Below are positions 25,883 through 34,857 of a stretch of 40,350 nucleotides of DNA, piece by piece (position 1 is the stretch's first letter; each line of letters begins with the position of its first letter). Location of the stretch: contig JAISZB010000081.1 in assembly GCA_031269465.1 (NCBI GenBank), forward strand, positions 1 through 40,350, given 5' to 3'. Both the position numbers and the translations under genes were made by a program. The notes beneath the pieces were generated by a model, which ran no database searches, had not been told where the DNA came from, and saw nothing but the letters and a program-made list of their open reading frames with translations. The DNA is from Clostridiales bacterium (lineage in GTDB: Bacteria > Bacillota > Clostridia > Lachnospirales > WQUN01).

Positions 25883-27781
25883 ATGTACGATTTCAAAATA
25901 GCCTCTCCCAGCTCAAAGGTATGCGTGGATATATACTTGGAGGATGGCAGATTGGCATACAGCATAGCATCGGAAGGAAAGCTGGCCGTTTCCAGATCTC
26001 CGCTTGGCATTAAGGCCGCTGGCTGCGATTTCACAAATGGCCTGGCGTTTATTAAAGCTGAAGAGTTTTCTATAAATGAAACGTATGTTATACCTGCATT
26101 CAAAAAAAGCGAGTGTTTGAATAGGTGCAATGCTTTTGAACTTTTTCTTGAAAAGGAAGGCAAGACACTAAAAGTTGAAGCAAGGAGCTACGACGATGGC
26201 GGAGCCGTTCGTTTGACCATTCTCGGAGAAGGCGCAACAATTATTGATAAAGAGACGACAGGATTTTCCGTTCCTGCTTCCGCATCAAATATTTATGCCC
26301 AAAAGCAGCTGTTTTCATATGAAGATCAATATTCTTCCGTTCCTAAAGAAGATTTGTTCCAAAATACATTGGCTTTTCCAATCCTTCTGCAAATAGGCCC
26401 TGCTCATTATGCGCTATACTGCGAAGCTCCAATATATTCAGGCTGTTATTGGGGATCGGCCCTTTTGGCGGGTAAAGAGGATAAAGCGCTTTTAAATGTA
26501 GTCAAGCCAGTGGACCAATTGGATCCATTTGAAACGTCTCTTCCGTTTTCAACTCCTTGGAGAGTTGCTTTAACTGGAAGACTCAATGACATAGTTGCCT
26601 CAAATCTGCTTGAGAACTTGAATCCGCCCCCAATCGCTGAAGACATGAGTTTTGTCCTTCCTGGAAAAGCCGCCTGGAGCTGGATGACTGAAAACAATTC
26701 CCCTTCTAACTCAAAAAGGCAGAAAGAATACATCGATTATGCATCGGAAATGGGATTCGAATATTCGCTTATCGATGCTGATTGGCCTGGCAATATAGAT
26801 GTCAAAGAGATGGTTTCATATGGCGCGTCAAAGAATGTAAAAGTATGGATATGGGAGCATAGCAAGAACTTCTTAAACGCGGAGGATGCTCAAAGGAGCA
26901 TGAAGCTGTGGGCATCTTGGGGTGTAGCAGGAATAAAGGTTGACTTCTTCGAATCGGATTCAAGCGAAACTATTCTTCACTATAAGATGATTGCGGAAGT
27001 AGCGGCGAGAAATAGGCTGATGCTTAATTTTCATGGTTGCTCAAAACCAACTGGAACCAGCAGGGTTTGGCCTCACGTGCTTAGCTTCGAAGCTGTAATG
27101 GGTGGAGAATATTTTCAGCATTACTCTAATTTCCTGCCTATGGGTCCGGATGCAGCTCATAACTGCATGCTTCCTTTCACGAGAAACGCGGTAGGGCCTA
27201 TGGATTATACTCCGGTAATTTTCAGCACTTACAATACAGCGACTTCAGATGCGCATCAATGCGCATTGCCGATCATTTTTACTAGCTATATTCTGCATGT
27301 GGGGGAAAAAGCTGAAATAGTTATTAACCACTCATGCAAAAACTTTCTAAAAAGGATACCCGCCTCATGGGATGAAACATATCTTATCGAAGGCTATCCA
27401 GGTTCGCATGCGACGATTGCAAGAAGAAAAGCGCGGGAGTGGTTCATCGCCGGAATCTGCGCAAAGAAACCGAGAAATGCCAAAATCACGCTAGATTTCA
27501 TAGAATGCGGAAGTTATGAAGCAGAGCTTTGTTCAGATGACTTGGAAGATGAGTTGCCTTTCGACGCAGCCGAGGGAGCTCTACCCCATGCGACGGATGA
27601 GCTGATGTCGCGGCTTAAAAATGAGATGGGCAGAAATACGCTTCATTCTCATAACATGCATGAAGTGCAGATAGAGGCTTTCCAAGTTAATAGCGGTGAG
27701 TCTCTTATCATTCCTATGTGCGCGAATGGAGGGTTTGCAATGAGAATCTTCCCGACATTAAGTAATACTGCATATATTTGA
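25883..27781 (+). CDS. GH97-family glycoside hydrolase (alpha-glycosidase)
   Basis: A 632-residue cytoplasmic protein without a signal peptide. It has an N-terminal beta-sandwich domain (about 1-260), the catalytic barrel beginning GKAAWSWMTENNSPSN, and a C-terminal sheet domain. Characterised GH97 members split into inverting alpha-glucosidases (SusB-type, glycine at the nucleophile position) and retaining alpha-galactosidases with an aspartate there. Here KVDFFESD has D354 at that place, and LSFEAVMGGEYF offers E403/E409 as the acid/base region, so the retaining type is favoured (inference). CGGAGG precedes the ATG. Paired with the acetyl esterase, it suggests breakdown of acetylated plant oligosaccharides. 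Confidence 0.88.
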   Translation: MYDFKIASPSSKVCVDIYLEDGRLAYSIASEGKLAVSRSPLGIKAAGCDFTNGLAFIKAEEFSINETYVIPAFKKSECLNRCNAFELFLEKEGKTLKVEARSYDDGGAVRLTILGEGATIIDKETTGFSVPASASNIYAQKQLFSYEDQYSSVPKEDLFQNTLAFPILLQIGPAHYALYCEAPIYSGCYWGSALLAGKEDKALLNVVKPVDQLDPFETSLPFSTPWRVALTGRLNDIVASNLLENLNPPPIAEDMSFVLPGKAAWSWMTENNSPSNSKRQKEYIDYASEMGFEYSLIDADWPGNIDVKEMVSYGASKNVKVWIWEHSKNFLNAEDAQRSMKLWASWGVAGIKVDFFESDSSETILHYKMIAEVAARNRLMLNFHGCSKPTGTSRVWPHVLSFEAVMGGEYFQHYSNFLPMGPDAAHNCMLPFTRNAVGPMDYTPVIFSTYNTATSDAHQCALPIIFTSYILHVGEKAEIVINHSCKNFLKRIPASWDETYLIEGYPGSHATIARRKAREWFIAGICAKKPRNAKITLDFIECGSYEAELCSDDLEDELPFDAAEGALPHATDELMSRLKNEMGRNTLHSHNMHEVQIEAFQVNSGESLIIPMCANGGFAMRIFPTLSNTAYI

Positions 27782-28178
27782 TGCATATGAAACTTCACGC
27801 TATATAAATTTTACTCAATTTTAAATATAGGCATAAGATGAATTTCTGAATTGTTCTAGCACGGATTTATCCGAGAAAAATAGCCTGAAATATATAAAGG
27901 GTGAGACGGCATCCTAAAAAACGGCTAAGGCATACGCCTTGGCCGTTTTAGGCATTCGAAAGCATTTCAAGGAACCTGTTTTAAGGGCATCTTCCAAAGA
28001 TTGCGTAGCTATTTGGCGAATTGAACTTCTCGCCCGGAAATATAGCTAAGAGACCTGGTATGAAAATGCCTGAAATGCACTAGAGGTGTGGAAGAGTGCG
28101 ATGGGATGAGACCATGATGCCAATTAACACGCATAAACCGAATATAATGAATAAATAGTGTATATTCAGTTTTGTAAA
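27782..28178. other. Junction region between chromosome and acquired DNA
   Basis: After the GH97 terminator (27918-27953) about 220 bases of AT-rich non-coding sequence lead to the truncated sortase. No tRNA gene or obvious attachment-site repeat was found, so the exact insertion mechanism is not visible. Confidence 0.55.
27918..27953 (+). terminator. Rho-independent terminator of the esterase-GH97 operon
   Basis: AAAACGGCTAAGGC-ATAC-GCCTTGGCCGTTTT, a 14-bp stem with one G-T pair, flanked by A-run and T-run, so it may act on both strands. It also marks the last chromosomal feature before the acquired region. Confidence 0.85.
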
Positions 28179-28900
28179 TTATTTTCTCAAGCTTGTGTCG
28201 TCCACGTCAATCTTGTTCACGGCGTAGACTTTGTAGGTACCCGAGAGCCGTATTTTGTCGTATAGGTCAGTTTGTCGCCTGTTTTGAGGTCTTTGACGAA
28301 GCTAAAATATCCGCTGCTTCCGCGATTATGCCCCGCCAAGCCTACGTTGCCGTCCCAAGCGGAGGTGTAACTGAAATGCCCCGCGCCTTTTGCGAGATTG
28401 GATAAATCCTCACCCTCATAAACTTTGACGGTCTTTCCGGTGCGCTCCACATATAGAGTGCCGATACTGCCGTCCTCATAATACCAAGGTGCGGTATTCG
28501 CGTTAGCGGTCTGCGATGTAGACGGCAAGAAGCCGCCGTTTGTGCCGTCGCTCACACCCGAACTGCCCGGAGCGTAGCTTTCATTGCCCACAGGCGGCAG
28601 TTCCTGATTGACGGGAACGGAGCCGCTTTCGGGCAGATTGTCGTGATATGGGCTTGACGGGTCGGTCGGAATGTTGCCGCTCCCGTAGAAATAAGGCGGT
28701 GGCAGGAACGCCGCGTCCTTGTTACGGCGGGTGTTTGTACTCATCGGGTCAGGCGTGACGGGTTCGTCTGTGCTTGTGGCGTGACCGAAACCGTCAAGAG
28801 TGCTGCCGCCGCTCTCAAAGCCGTAGTCAGCCGCGAGCGCCGGAATGGTTGTCGTTGCTATCATTATCAGCGCCAACATCAGTGTTATCAGTTTTCGCAT
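28179..28900 (-). pseudogene. Truncated and frameshifted sortase
   Basis: Begins with a good signal peptide (MRKLITLMLALIMIATTTIP) and a Pro/Gly/Ser-rich linker. The N-terminal half of a sortase barrel follows (GSIGTLYVERTGKTVKVYEG, GNVGLAGHNRG with the catalytic histidine, DLKTGDKLTYTTKYG). Near 28235 the frame shifts; the sequence continues in another frame as TYKVYAVNKIDVDDTSLRK and stops at 28179. The part with the catalytic cysteine (TLxTC) and arginine is missing, so the protein is inactive. The cut gene end defines the left edge of the acquired segment. Sortases of this kind accompany the surface protein encoded just upstream. Confidence 0.8.
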
Positions 28901-29609
28901 TGTCAGGTTTCCTCCATTTCTTTTTGATGAAATACCACGCGCCGCCCATCAGCACGGCGCAAATTGGGATTATGACCAACAGCCAGCCGTTTGAATTGCC
29001 CTCGGAATCGCCTGTATTATCATCGGGCGATACCGTCGTCGCAGGTTCGGTAGGTGTCGGAGTATCAGTAGGCGACGGTGACGGCGTGAGCGTAGGCGTT
29101 GCGGTCGGGGTATTAGTAGGTTTCCCGGTCGGTGTGACCGTTTCAAGCGGCGTTCTGATTTCCTCGCCGATGAAATACGCCGTGTAGACCGTCTTGCCCT
29201 GCGTTAGCTTTGCCAGAGTGCCGTTATACTCGGCAGTGGTGACGTAGCCCGCCACTTTGGTTGAATACCCTGTCGCCGTATAGGACGCGATTGCTGTGTA
29301 ATACTCCGGCAGGGATTTATAGTCCACCGCGACGGTATTTCCGGCTTTCCAGTCCACGCCCGCGAGATTGTAGGTCTTGCTCTTTTCCGTGACGGTTTTC
29401 GGCACAAGCGACGTGTCATTGGTCGATAAATGCGGGTATTCACGAGTCGGTTTGGGCGTTATTTGCGAGAGCAGTGTTCGTCTGCTCCGGTGTGCTTTTT
29501 GCTGCTTGACGGTTCGGTTCTTCTCCGAAAAAAGCGTGGTTGTCGAGTTTCTGAAAGCCCGCGCTGTCAACGTAATACGCCGACACATCTCCTCTCCATT
29601 GCAAGACAA
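28827..29609 (-). CDS. Surface protein with Thr/Pro stalk and C-terminal membrane anchor, 5' end rearranged
   Basis: From about 29440 downward the protein reads as the conserved ICE surface protein: STNDTSLVPKTVTEKSKTYN, repeated YxATASYTATGY-like strands and KTVYTAYFIGEE. A Thr/Pro-rich stalk (TPTATPTLTPSPSPTDTP) and a membrane helix (NGWLLVIIPICAVLMGGAW) with a KKKWRK stop-transfer tail follow. The first 50 or so residues read instead from the end of the neighbouring YodL-type gene in another frame. The native signal peptide is therefore gone, apparently through an internal deletion near 29440-29470. Its end overlaps the sortase start by 74 bp. It is probably not exported in this form. Confidence 0.65.
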   Translation of the reverse strand: MSCNGEEMCRRITLTARAFRNSTTTLFSEKNRTVKQQKAHRSRRTLLSQITPKPTREYPHLSTNDTSLVPKTVTEKSKTYNLAGVDWKAGNTVAVDYKSLPEYYTAIASYTATGYSTKVAGYVTTAEYNGTLAKLTQGKTVYTAYFIGEEIRTPLETVTPTGKPTNTPTATPTLTPSPSPTDTPTPTEPATTVSPDDNTGDSEGNSNGWLLVIIPICAVLMGGAWYFIKKKWRKPDNAKTDNTDVGADNDSNDNHSGARG

Positions 29610-31911
29610 TCACATCGCTAACCGATACGGAGCACCCGGTGTAATCGCTCGGCTGATTGGTGTTGAAGTCCTGAAAAATCTTATGCAGATTTGTCAGTGT
29701 GTCGCGAATATCAAGTGCGCCTGTATAAACGAGCTTGTAATTGCTGCGGTCTACGCCAGGCCCAAGAGCTTCGAGTTCCTTCATCGGAGCGAAGCGGAAA
29801 TTGCGGCTTTCGTCAATATCGTCGCGTATCTGATAGATGCCGAATTTGCTGGTGTTCGAGTACAGCAAATCGGCTTCGCGGCTGCCCTCGCTATTGCGAA
29901 CAACTTCTTTCACGGCTTCAATGTCAAGAACCGCCTGCCATTCCTCACGCTCAATACCGAACAGCCCGTCGAATTTCTCGATTTCCTCGCGTTCAAACGC
30001 CATAGCTTCGGTGTTGTCCGGATAGAGCAAATAGATAGTGCGGTCAGCGTCCCAGAGTTCCAAAGCCTTTTGCTGCGACAGGGGCAACAGTTCCTCTGCG
30101 GTATAGCCGTAGGCGTTCATATCGGCGATGGAGCAGTTCGGGTCAGGGAGCAATTTGCGATTATCAAACTCAATGCGCGTCCTCTCGTTGAGTATAGACT
30201 TGCCAATGTCGCGTTAGGTCAGCCCATGCGTGTCGCTTGCACGGACTTCCGCGAGTTTGGCTCGGATTTCATCGTCGGTCACGTCAAGCACCTTGCCGAC
30301 GCTTTGGATATATCCGTTGATGTTGGCGATGAGGCCGCGGTCGTTATCGAGCGTTTCCGGCGGCGTGTTGAAGATTTTCTGCTCCGGCTGCGTAACCGAC
30401 ACGCTCATGCCACAGGTTCGCGTGATATGCTCAATCTCGGCTTTTATATTGTCGGGCAAGTCCTTCTCGCGCCAAGTGATTTGCCTGTCGGGGTCGATGT
30501 GCGCGAGCGACACATAATCACCGTCACGTTCCTCCGCTCTGTTCCAAACGGACAGACCGTTGCCGAGATGCCCGTAATTGATGTCATACTGTTTTTCAGA
30601 CTCCGGCAAAATTTCATTGCCTTTATCGTCGAAACGGATTTCGGTTTCCTCGCCGTTCTGTATCAGGTGCGCCTTGACTGGCAAATGCCCCTGTTGTTCG
30701 ATGTTATCAAGCCATTGCCCGACAAATTCATTGATTTCCCGCAGCAAGTGCGGCAGGGTCATCTCACGCCCGTTGCCGTCAATGCTGTGACCGATGCCGT
30801 CCTCCCCGATACGCTGATACAGCGGCGGCATACTCTGCTCAAACTCCACCGCCGTTATTGTCATGGCATCGCGGTTGACTTCAAATGTCACCATCGGGTC
30901 GTACATCAAATCGCCGTTCATTGAGTAGGTCTGCATGACCGATATGCGGCTGTCGCCCACCCATTCAACGGAAAGCGGCTCAAACCCGGAGGATTCAATC
31001 CGCAAATAACTGTATTCGCCACTTGCGATTTTGGGGAACATCCCGCGAACTTGTCGTAGATTTTGTTTTCCATACCCGTTTTCATCATCTCTTTTTTTGC
31101 CGCCGCGATTCCGTTGTCCACGGCTGAAAGCTCCGCCCGCAGCGTGGCAATCGGCGTTCGCTTGATTTCCTCCTGCAATTTGCTCACGGCATGAGAGAAC
31201 GTGGTGGAAATCTTCACGCCTTTGGGCAACCAGACCGATATTCCGCTGCCTTTAAGCTGAAACGCTTTGAGGTTGCGGTTAATCCAGCCTTTTGTCGCAA
31301 GAGGCGCATCCACTTTGTAGAGTTCAAACAGGGCGAGCAAGCGGGTTCTTGTCGCGGTAATGGTCAATCTCGACTGTCACCTTGTCGCCGTTCATAATAC
31401 CGTTTGCCATCTCGTCCAAGTTGGCGTTGAAGATTTGCTCTCGCTCCCGTTTTAGCTGTTTCTCCTGCTCCAAGCGTTCTTTGCGCTCCTGCGCCCGTTC
31501 CTTTTCGCGGGCTATGCGGATTGGCTGGTTGTGCTTCTCCGCGTCATCAATGCGGTTGCAGATTGCCGCATGGGTAAAATCCGCCCAATGCGCCGGGTCT
31601 TGCAGACTGTTCTCGAAACTCTCCCGCGCCGCCGCGAAGTACGCGTCAATGCGCTCCTCCGTAACCTTGCTCGGATGGTCTGACTGCTGTATGCCAAAGT
31701 AGCCAGCGCCGTAGATGGCGATTAGCTTGCCGCTTTCGGTCGGCAGATAGTGATAGGGTTCGCTCAGCCCGCTCATTTCGCGGGAATAGACAGGGTATTT
31801 GCCGATGGGCGGCTCAATCTTGACGCGGGCGCGCTTTGCAGTGCGTTCCAAGTTGCCGTCATCGTTATATAGAAGCGGCATCAGGACATAACTACCGACC
31901 GGGCGCGTTCG
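29440..31911 (-). pseudogene. Large ICE accessory protein (DUF6908/YodL-like modules), broken
   Basis: Reading through the breaks gives roughly 820 residues. An N-terminal part (RPVGSYVLMPLLYNDDGNLE, SGLSEPYHYLP, AIYGAGYFGIQQSDHPSK, then a Lys/Glu/Arg coiled stretch) is followed by a DUF6908-like module (FPKIASGEYSYLRIESSGFE, GDSRISVMQTYSMNGDLM). A YodL-like C-terminus ends it (YGYTAEELLPLSQQKALELW, SVSDVIVLQWRGD, YYVDSAGF). Breaks are a one-base shift near 31340, another near 31038, and an in-frame TAA at 30214-30216 after DTHGLT with clear homology resuming behind it. The 5' end is cut near 31900 against a coupling-protein fragment. The function of these ICE proteins is unknown. Confidence 0.7.
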
Positions 31912-32009
31912 GCAACATGGACACGCGGCTGTTCCTTGGTGGTTCGGAAAAAACGACTTTGAAAGACCTCTCTGAATCGCTCGGTAAGGAGACCATCGTG
32001 CGCCCGTAA
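31899..32009 (+). pseudogene. Fragment of a TraG/VirD4-type coupling protein
   Basis: The plus strand encodes FGNMDTRLFLGGSEKTTLKD and then LSESLGKETI, a well-conserved piece of the C-terminal half of type IV secretion coupling ATPases of Firmicute ICEs, before running into an unrelated tail and a TAA. Only about 35 codons remain. It is opposite in direction to all surrounding ICE genes, so it must have arrived by inversion or a separate deletion event. Confidence 0.65.
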
Positions 32010-32091
32010 GGGTGTATGTTAAAACCCGCCATTAGCAGCGGTAGGCAAAGGTATAAAAAGAAAGGATGGTGAAATTTTACTGCCTATCATC

Positions 32092-33080
32092 TCATGACTT
32101 ATCCGTGAGGGGAAACCCTCTGGGGAGTGTAGCATGTCGTTGCCGTAAAGACGGATATTCAGCAGGCTTGATGATAATCAGCCTGTCCGTTAAATCTTCG
32201 TCTAAGCCTTTCGGGATACAATCGGCGGCGGTAAGCGTCACGGGCTTCTCGCCCAAGAGTGACCGCTCCGCTTCTATGAAGTCCAAGAGCATTGCCTGCC
32301 GTTTGATAAACTCCCTCACGGCTTCGAGATAGTCGGCGCTTACCTCAACTGCGGTCGCTTCCTCAATGCCGAACGGGTTGTCCCGGTTGACTGTGCAGAC
32401 CATATACGGCTCGGCGGCGGTCGGGTTTTCGGCGAATACCACGTCGCACCCAGCGAAGTGAAAGCTGCTCTTTTCGATATATCCGCTAATATTGCGTTTC
32501 TCGTTGTCCGTATGCTCCGGCGTAGGCTCATTTCTTGTAATTCTTCTCTGGGGTGTTCGATAAGCTCCGCGATTTTGTATTCAACAGCTTCAATAAACTC
32601 ATCAACACGCTCATCGTCATACGGCGCGTTATTAGGATTGTCGAGGTCATAGAGCGGTATCGGGTTCAGGTCATAGAGTTCGTGTAGCGGTTCGCCCTGT
32701 TGGAGAAGGTAGTCGATGGCGTTTTGCGAAAAATGACCGATATTGTCCTCAAAGGCGTTCAAAACGGCGCTAAATTCGCCTTCGTGAAGATTGCCCCACG
32801 GTTCGCAGTTGTACTCTGCACGGAGTCTGGCGCAAAACACTTTGTCGTGAACGTAAGAGAAATCGCCGTCCGCAAAGTTTGCGCCTGTGAATTTGACCGC
32901 ATAGGGGTCGTGTTCGCGCTGGCTTTTGAGAAAGCTGTCGGCGGTATCGGCGGGGTATGGGTAGCAGACTTGCCAGTCGCCGTATGCGCTGTCGTGGGTT
33001 ATGATAAACGGCGTACTCTTGTCGCCGTCAGTTACAAGCGGCATAATCTCTTGGATTGCCGCGCTGAAATCTTTCGCCAT
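32092..33080 (-). pseudogene. ICE accessory protein, frameshifted and truncated
   Basis: The first 210 or so residues (MAKDFSAAIQEIMPL, HDSAYGDWQVCYPYPADTAD, HDKVFCARLRAEYN, LYDLNPIPLYDLDNP) have no family I can name. Near 32460 the frame shifts. The second frame continues with HFAGCDVVFAENPTAAEPYM and LTAADCIPKGLDEDLTDRLI, a domain common in Tn1549-like elements. It breaks off after about 100 residues in a short unrelated tail ending at 32092. Both the frameshift and the missing C-terminus make it a likely pseudogene. Confidence 0.6.
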
Positions 33081-33083
33081 AAA

Positions 33084-33335
33084 CTAACACATCCCTCGCT
33101 CCGGAACAGGTTCGTGACCGTCAACCGGGCTTGCGTTCCGCTCCGCTTCCTGATTGAACTGCTCCAAGCGTTCGAGCATTGACTGTTTTTTCGTGTCGTT
33201 GTCGTCTTTCGGCGTGTTATTTATGATGCCGTAAATCTGGTTGTAGTTGCCCTCAACGGACATCTCCGCGTTGCGCAGGCAATTGAAGATTGAAAAATCC
33301 TTGCCCTGCCGCTGCCTTGTGTAGTTATGCGCCAT
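33084..33335 (-). CDS. Small DUF4316-like ICE protein
   Basis: 83 residues, soluble and charged. It carries the phrase NAEMSVEGNYNQIYGIINN, close to the tail motif (AEMSxExNYxMIDGIxNN) of DUF4316-type proteins in conjugative elements, then a Lys/Glu-rich helix. It starts 34 bp after the small gene at 33370 and is followed three bases later by the 33080 gene, so it is part of the same operon. The family assignment is tentative; no function is known. Confidence 0.6.
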   Translation of the reverse strand: MAHNYTRQRQGKDFSIFNCLRNAEMSVEGNYNQIYGIINNTPKDDNDTKKQSMLERLEQFNQEAERNASPVDGHEPVPERGMC

Positions 33336-33369
33336 ATTGCATTGCCTCCTGCCTGTTTATAGGTTTCAG

Positions 33370-33543
33370 TTAGCCCTTGTCGGTAAAAATGCCGCCCTCC
33401 ATATCCGCGAGCCTGCGCCCGTATTCGGCACGGTCAATCGGGTTGCTGACAATATGCACCGCATGGTTCGGGTTGCCGAGGTGGTAGCGCCCCAATGCCT
33501 CGGCGTTGTGGATAAAGGGAAACAGAATATATTCAGCGTTCAT
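33370..33543 (-). CDS. 57-residue ICE protein, unknown
   Basis: ATG to TAA, beginning MNAEYILFPFIHNAEALGRY and ending IFTDKG. Its ATG overlaps the topB stop (ATGA), a coupled start, with a GGAAAGG-type site upstream. The operon position and sequence make-up support a real gene. No family is recognised. Confidence 0.65.
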   Translation of the reverse strand: MNAEYILFPFIHNAEALGRYHLGNPNHAVHIVSNPIDRAEYGRRLADMEGGIFTDKG

Positions 33544-34750
33544 CTCTTTGCCTTTCCGGGAGTAAACTCCATCTTGAAATTGTCGTACTTGCCGCCGTCA
33601 TCGTCGAGCGACACGACCGCGCTGTACGTCTTGCCTGTTTTTTCCGAGTAGAGGTCTTTTAGCGCAACCTTGCCGTCAGCGAGCAGTCTTGTGACAATCG
33701 CGGCGGTCAGAGGTTTTTTCTTTGCAGTCCAAAACTTCGAGTCTTTCCATAGCTTGAAACCGCAATCGCGGCTGTCGCAGAAAAAGCCTTTCACGCCCTC
33801 GCGAACGGCACAGCCGCAACGCGGGCATTTGCCGATTGCGGCGATTTTCTTCTTGGCTTCGGGGAACAGAGCCGAATACTCCGGCTTCGGTGCGGTATTC
33901 GATAGTACGATAGCTTTGACATACGCTTCGATACCGCTCATAAAGTCGGTTTCGGCGAGTTCGCCACGCTGAACCTGCAAGAGTTTGTCCCCCAATCTGC
34001 GGTCAGTTTTGCCGAAGTCAGCGAAGTCGGCAGAACCGCAACGAGATTTTTGCCCTTGCCCGTGGGCAGAAGATTTCGCTTTTTACGCTCCGCAAGCCCC
34101 GATTTTATGAGCTTTTCCAATATCGCGGCGCGTGTGGCGGGAGTGCCAAGCCCTTTACGCTCCGCTTCATCAGGCATATCTTCCGCACCCGCCGTTTCCA
34201 TCGCCGCGAGGGTGCTGTCCTCAGTCAAGTGCGGTTTCGGCTTGGTTGTTCCTTCTTTAACAATCACCGCGATACTGTCAAAAGTCTGACCTTCTGACAG
34301 TTCCGGCAAGGCGTTATAGTCGGAGTCACCGCTATCGTCATCGGTCTCAGGCTTGTTTTTCAGTGTTGCCCTGAATTTGTCCTCAATCGCCCTCCAACCG
34401 CTGTCGATAACGGTCTTGCCTTTGGCGGTAAAACTGTGTCCGGCGCAGTCGAGCGTCGCCGTGACCGCTGTATAGATGTGTTTCGGGGCGGTCGCGGTCA
34501 ACAGACGAACGATAACAAGATTGAGGATGTCCTGTTCGCCTGTCGGCAAGACCGATGTGTCGGTCTTGGTAATTTCGGCGGTTGGTATGATTGCATGATG
34601 GCCGGAAACGCGTTTATCATCTGTAATGCGCTCAATGTCCGGCTTGTAGGTTTCACCGTTGGTGTATGATGTTTTGAGTTGTAGCCAAGTGGCGATGGCG
34701 CTCACGCTGTCGAGCATATCGTGGGTAATGTATCGCGAATCGGTGCGCGG
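33540..34750 (-). pseudogene. topB: Topoisomerase III (TopB), 5'-truncated and frameshifted
   Basis: Type IA topoisomerase of the ICE. The retained part begins at PRTDSRYITHDML, just after the position of the catalytic tyrosine (normally YPRTDS; here a serine codon at the break). It continues through KRVSGHHAIIPTAE, RKGLGTPATRAAILEKLI and LVAVLPTSLTSAKLTADWG, and ends with a zinc-ribbon-like C-terminus (CPRCGCAVREGVKGFFC). A run of five C at 33989-33993 (G on the coding strand) is one base short for the frame. A protein starting near 34717 would lack the active site. The DNA upstream of 34757 belongs to the recombinase element, so insertion or deletion cut topB here. Confidence 0.85.
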
Positions 34751-34791
34751 GCTATGCCGAAGAAATAAATATTCCGATATTTTGGATTTGT

Positions 34792-34839
34792 TAGAATAAA
34801 AACGAGGTAATATCTGCGTTTATGCAAACATTACCTCGT
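34792..34839 (-). terminator. Terminator of the broken recombinase pair
   Basis: On the minus strand ACGAGGTAAT (34830-34839) pairs with ATTACCTCGT (34802-34811), followed by a TTTTTATT run. It stands just before the junction with topB and probably marks the 3' margin of the recombinase element. Confidence 0.75.
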
Positions 34840-34857
34840 AAACAACGGAATAAATAA

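Larger units (their letters stand above)
28179..34750. mobile_element. Decayed fragment of a Tn1549/CTn-type integrative conjugative element
   Basis: The minus-strand gene set (topoisomerase III, DUF4316-like and YodL-like accessory proteins, a Thr/Pro-rich surface protein with C-terminal membrane anchor, and a sortase) is the accessory module that follows the transfer genes in this Firmicute ICE family. A coupling-protein fragment of the same family is present in reverse. Mating-pore genes, relaxase and excision genes are absent. At least two gene ends are cut (sortase, topB) and several genes carry frameshifts or stops, so the element cannot transfer. No chromosomal palindromic repeat was found inside. 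Confidence 0.75.

Noticed and set aside
27782..28178. A tRNA or attachment site at the left edge of the acquired region
   Set aside because: I found no tRNA-like cloverleaf or direct repeat there; the edge appears to be a truncation.
28774..29187. Plus-strand Val/Gly-repeat protein
   Set aside because: Its repeats are the reverse complement of the Thr/Pro stalk of the surface protein on the minus strand.
29377..30924. Plus-strand open frame of about 515 codons
   Set aside because: The opposite strand encodes recognisable ICE protein motifs across the same stretch; the plus-strand translation has no motif and no ribosome site. It is a shadow of GC-biased coding DNA.
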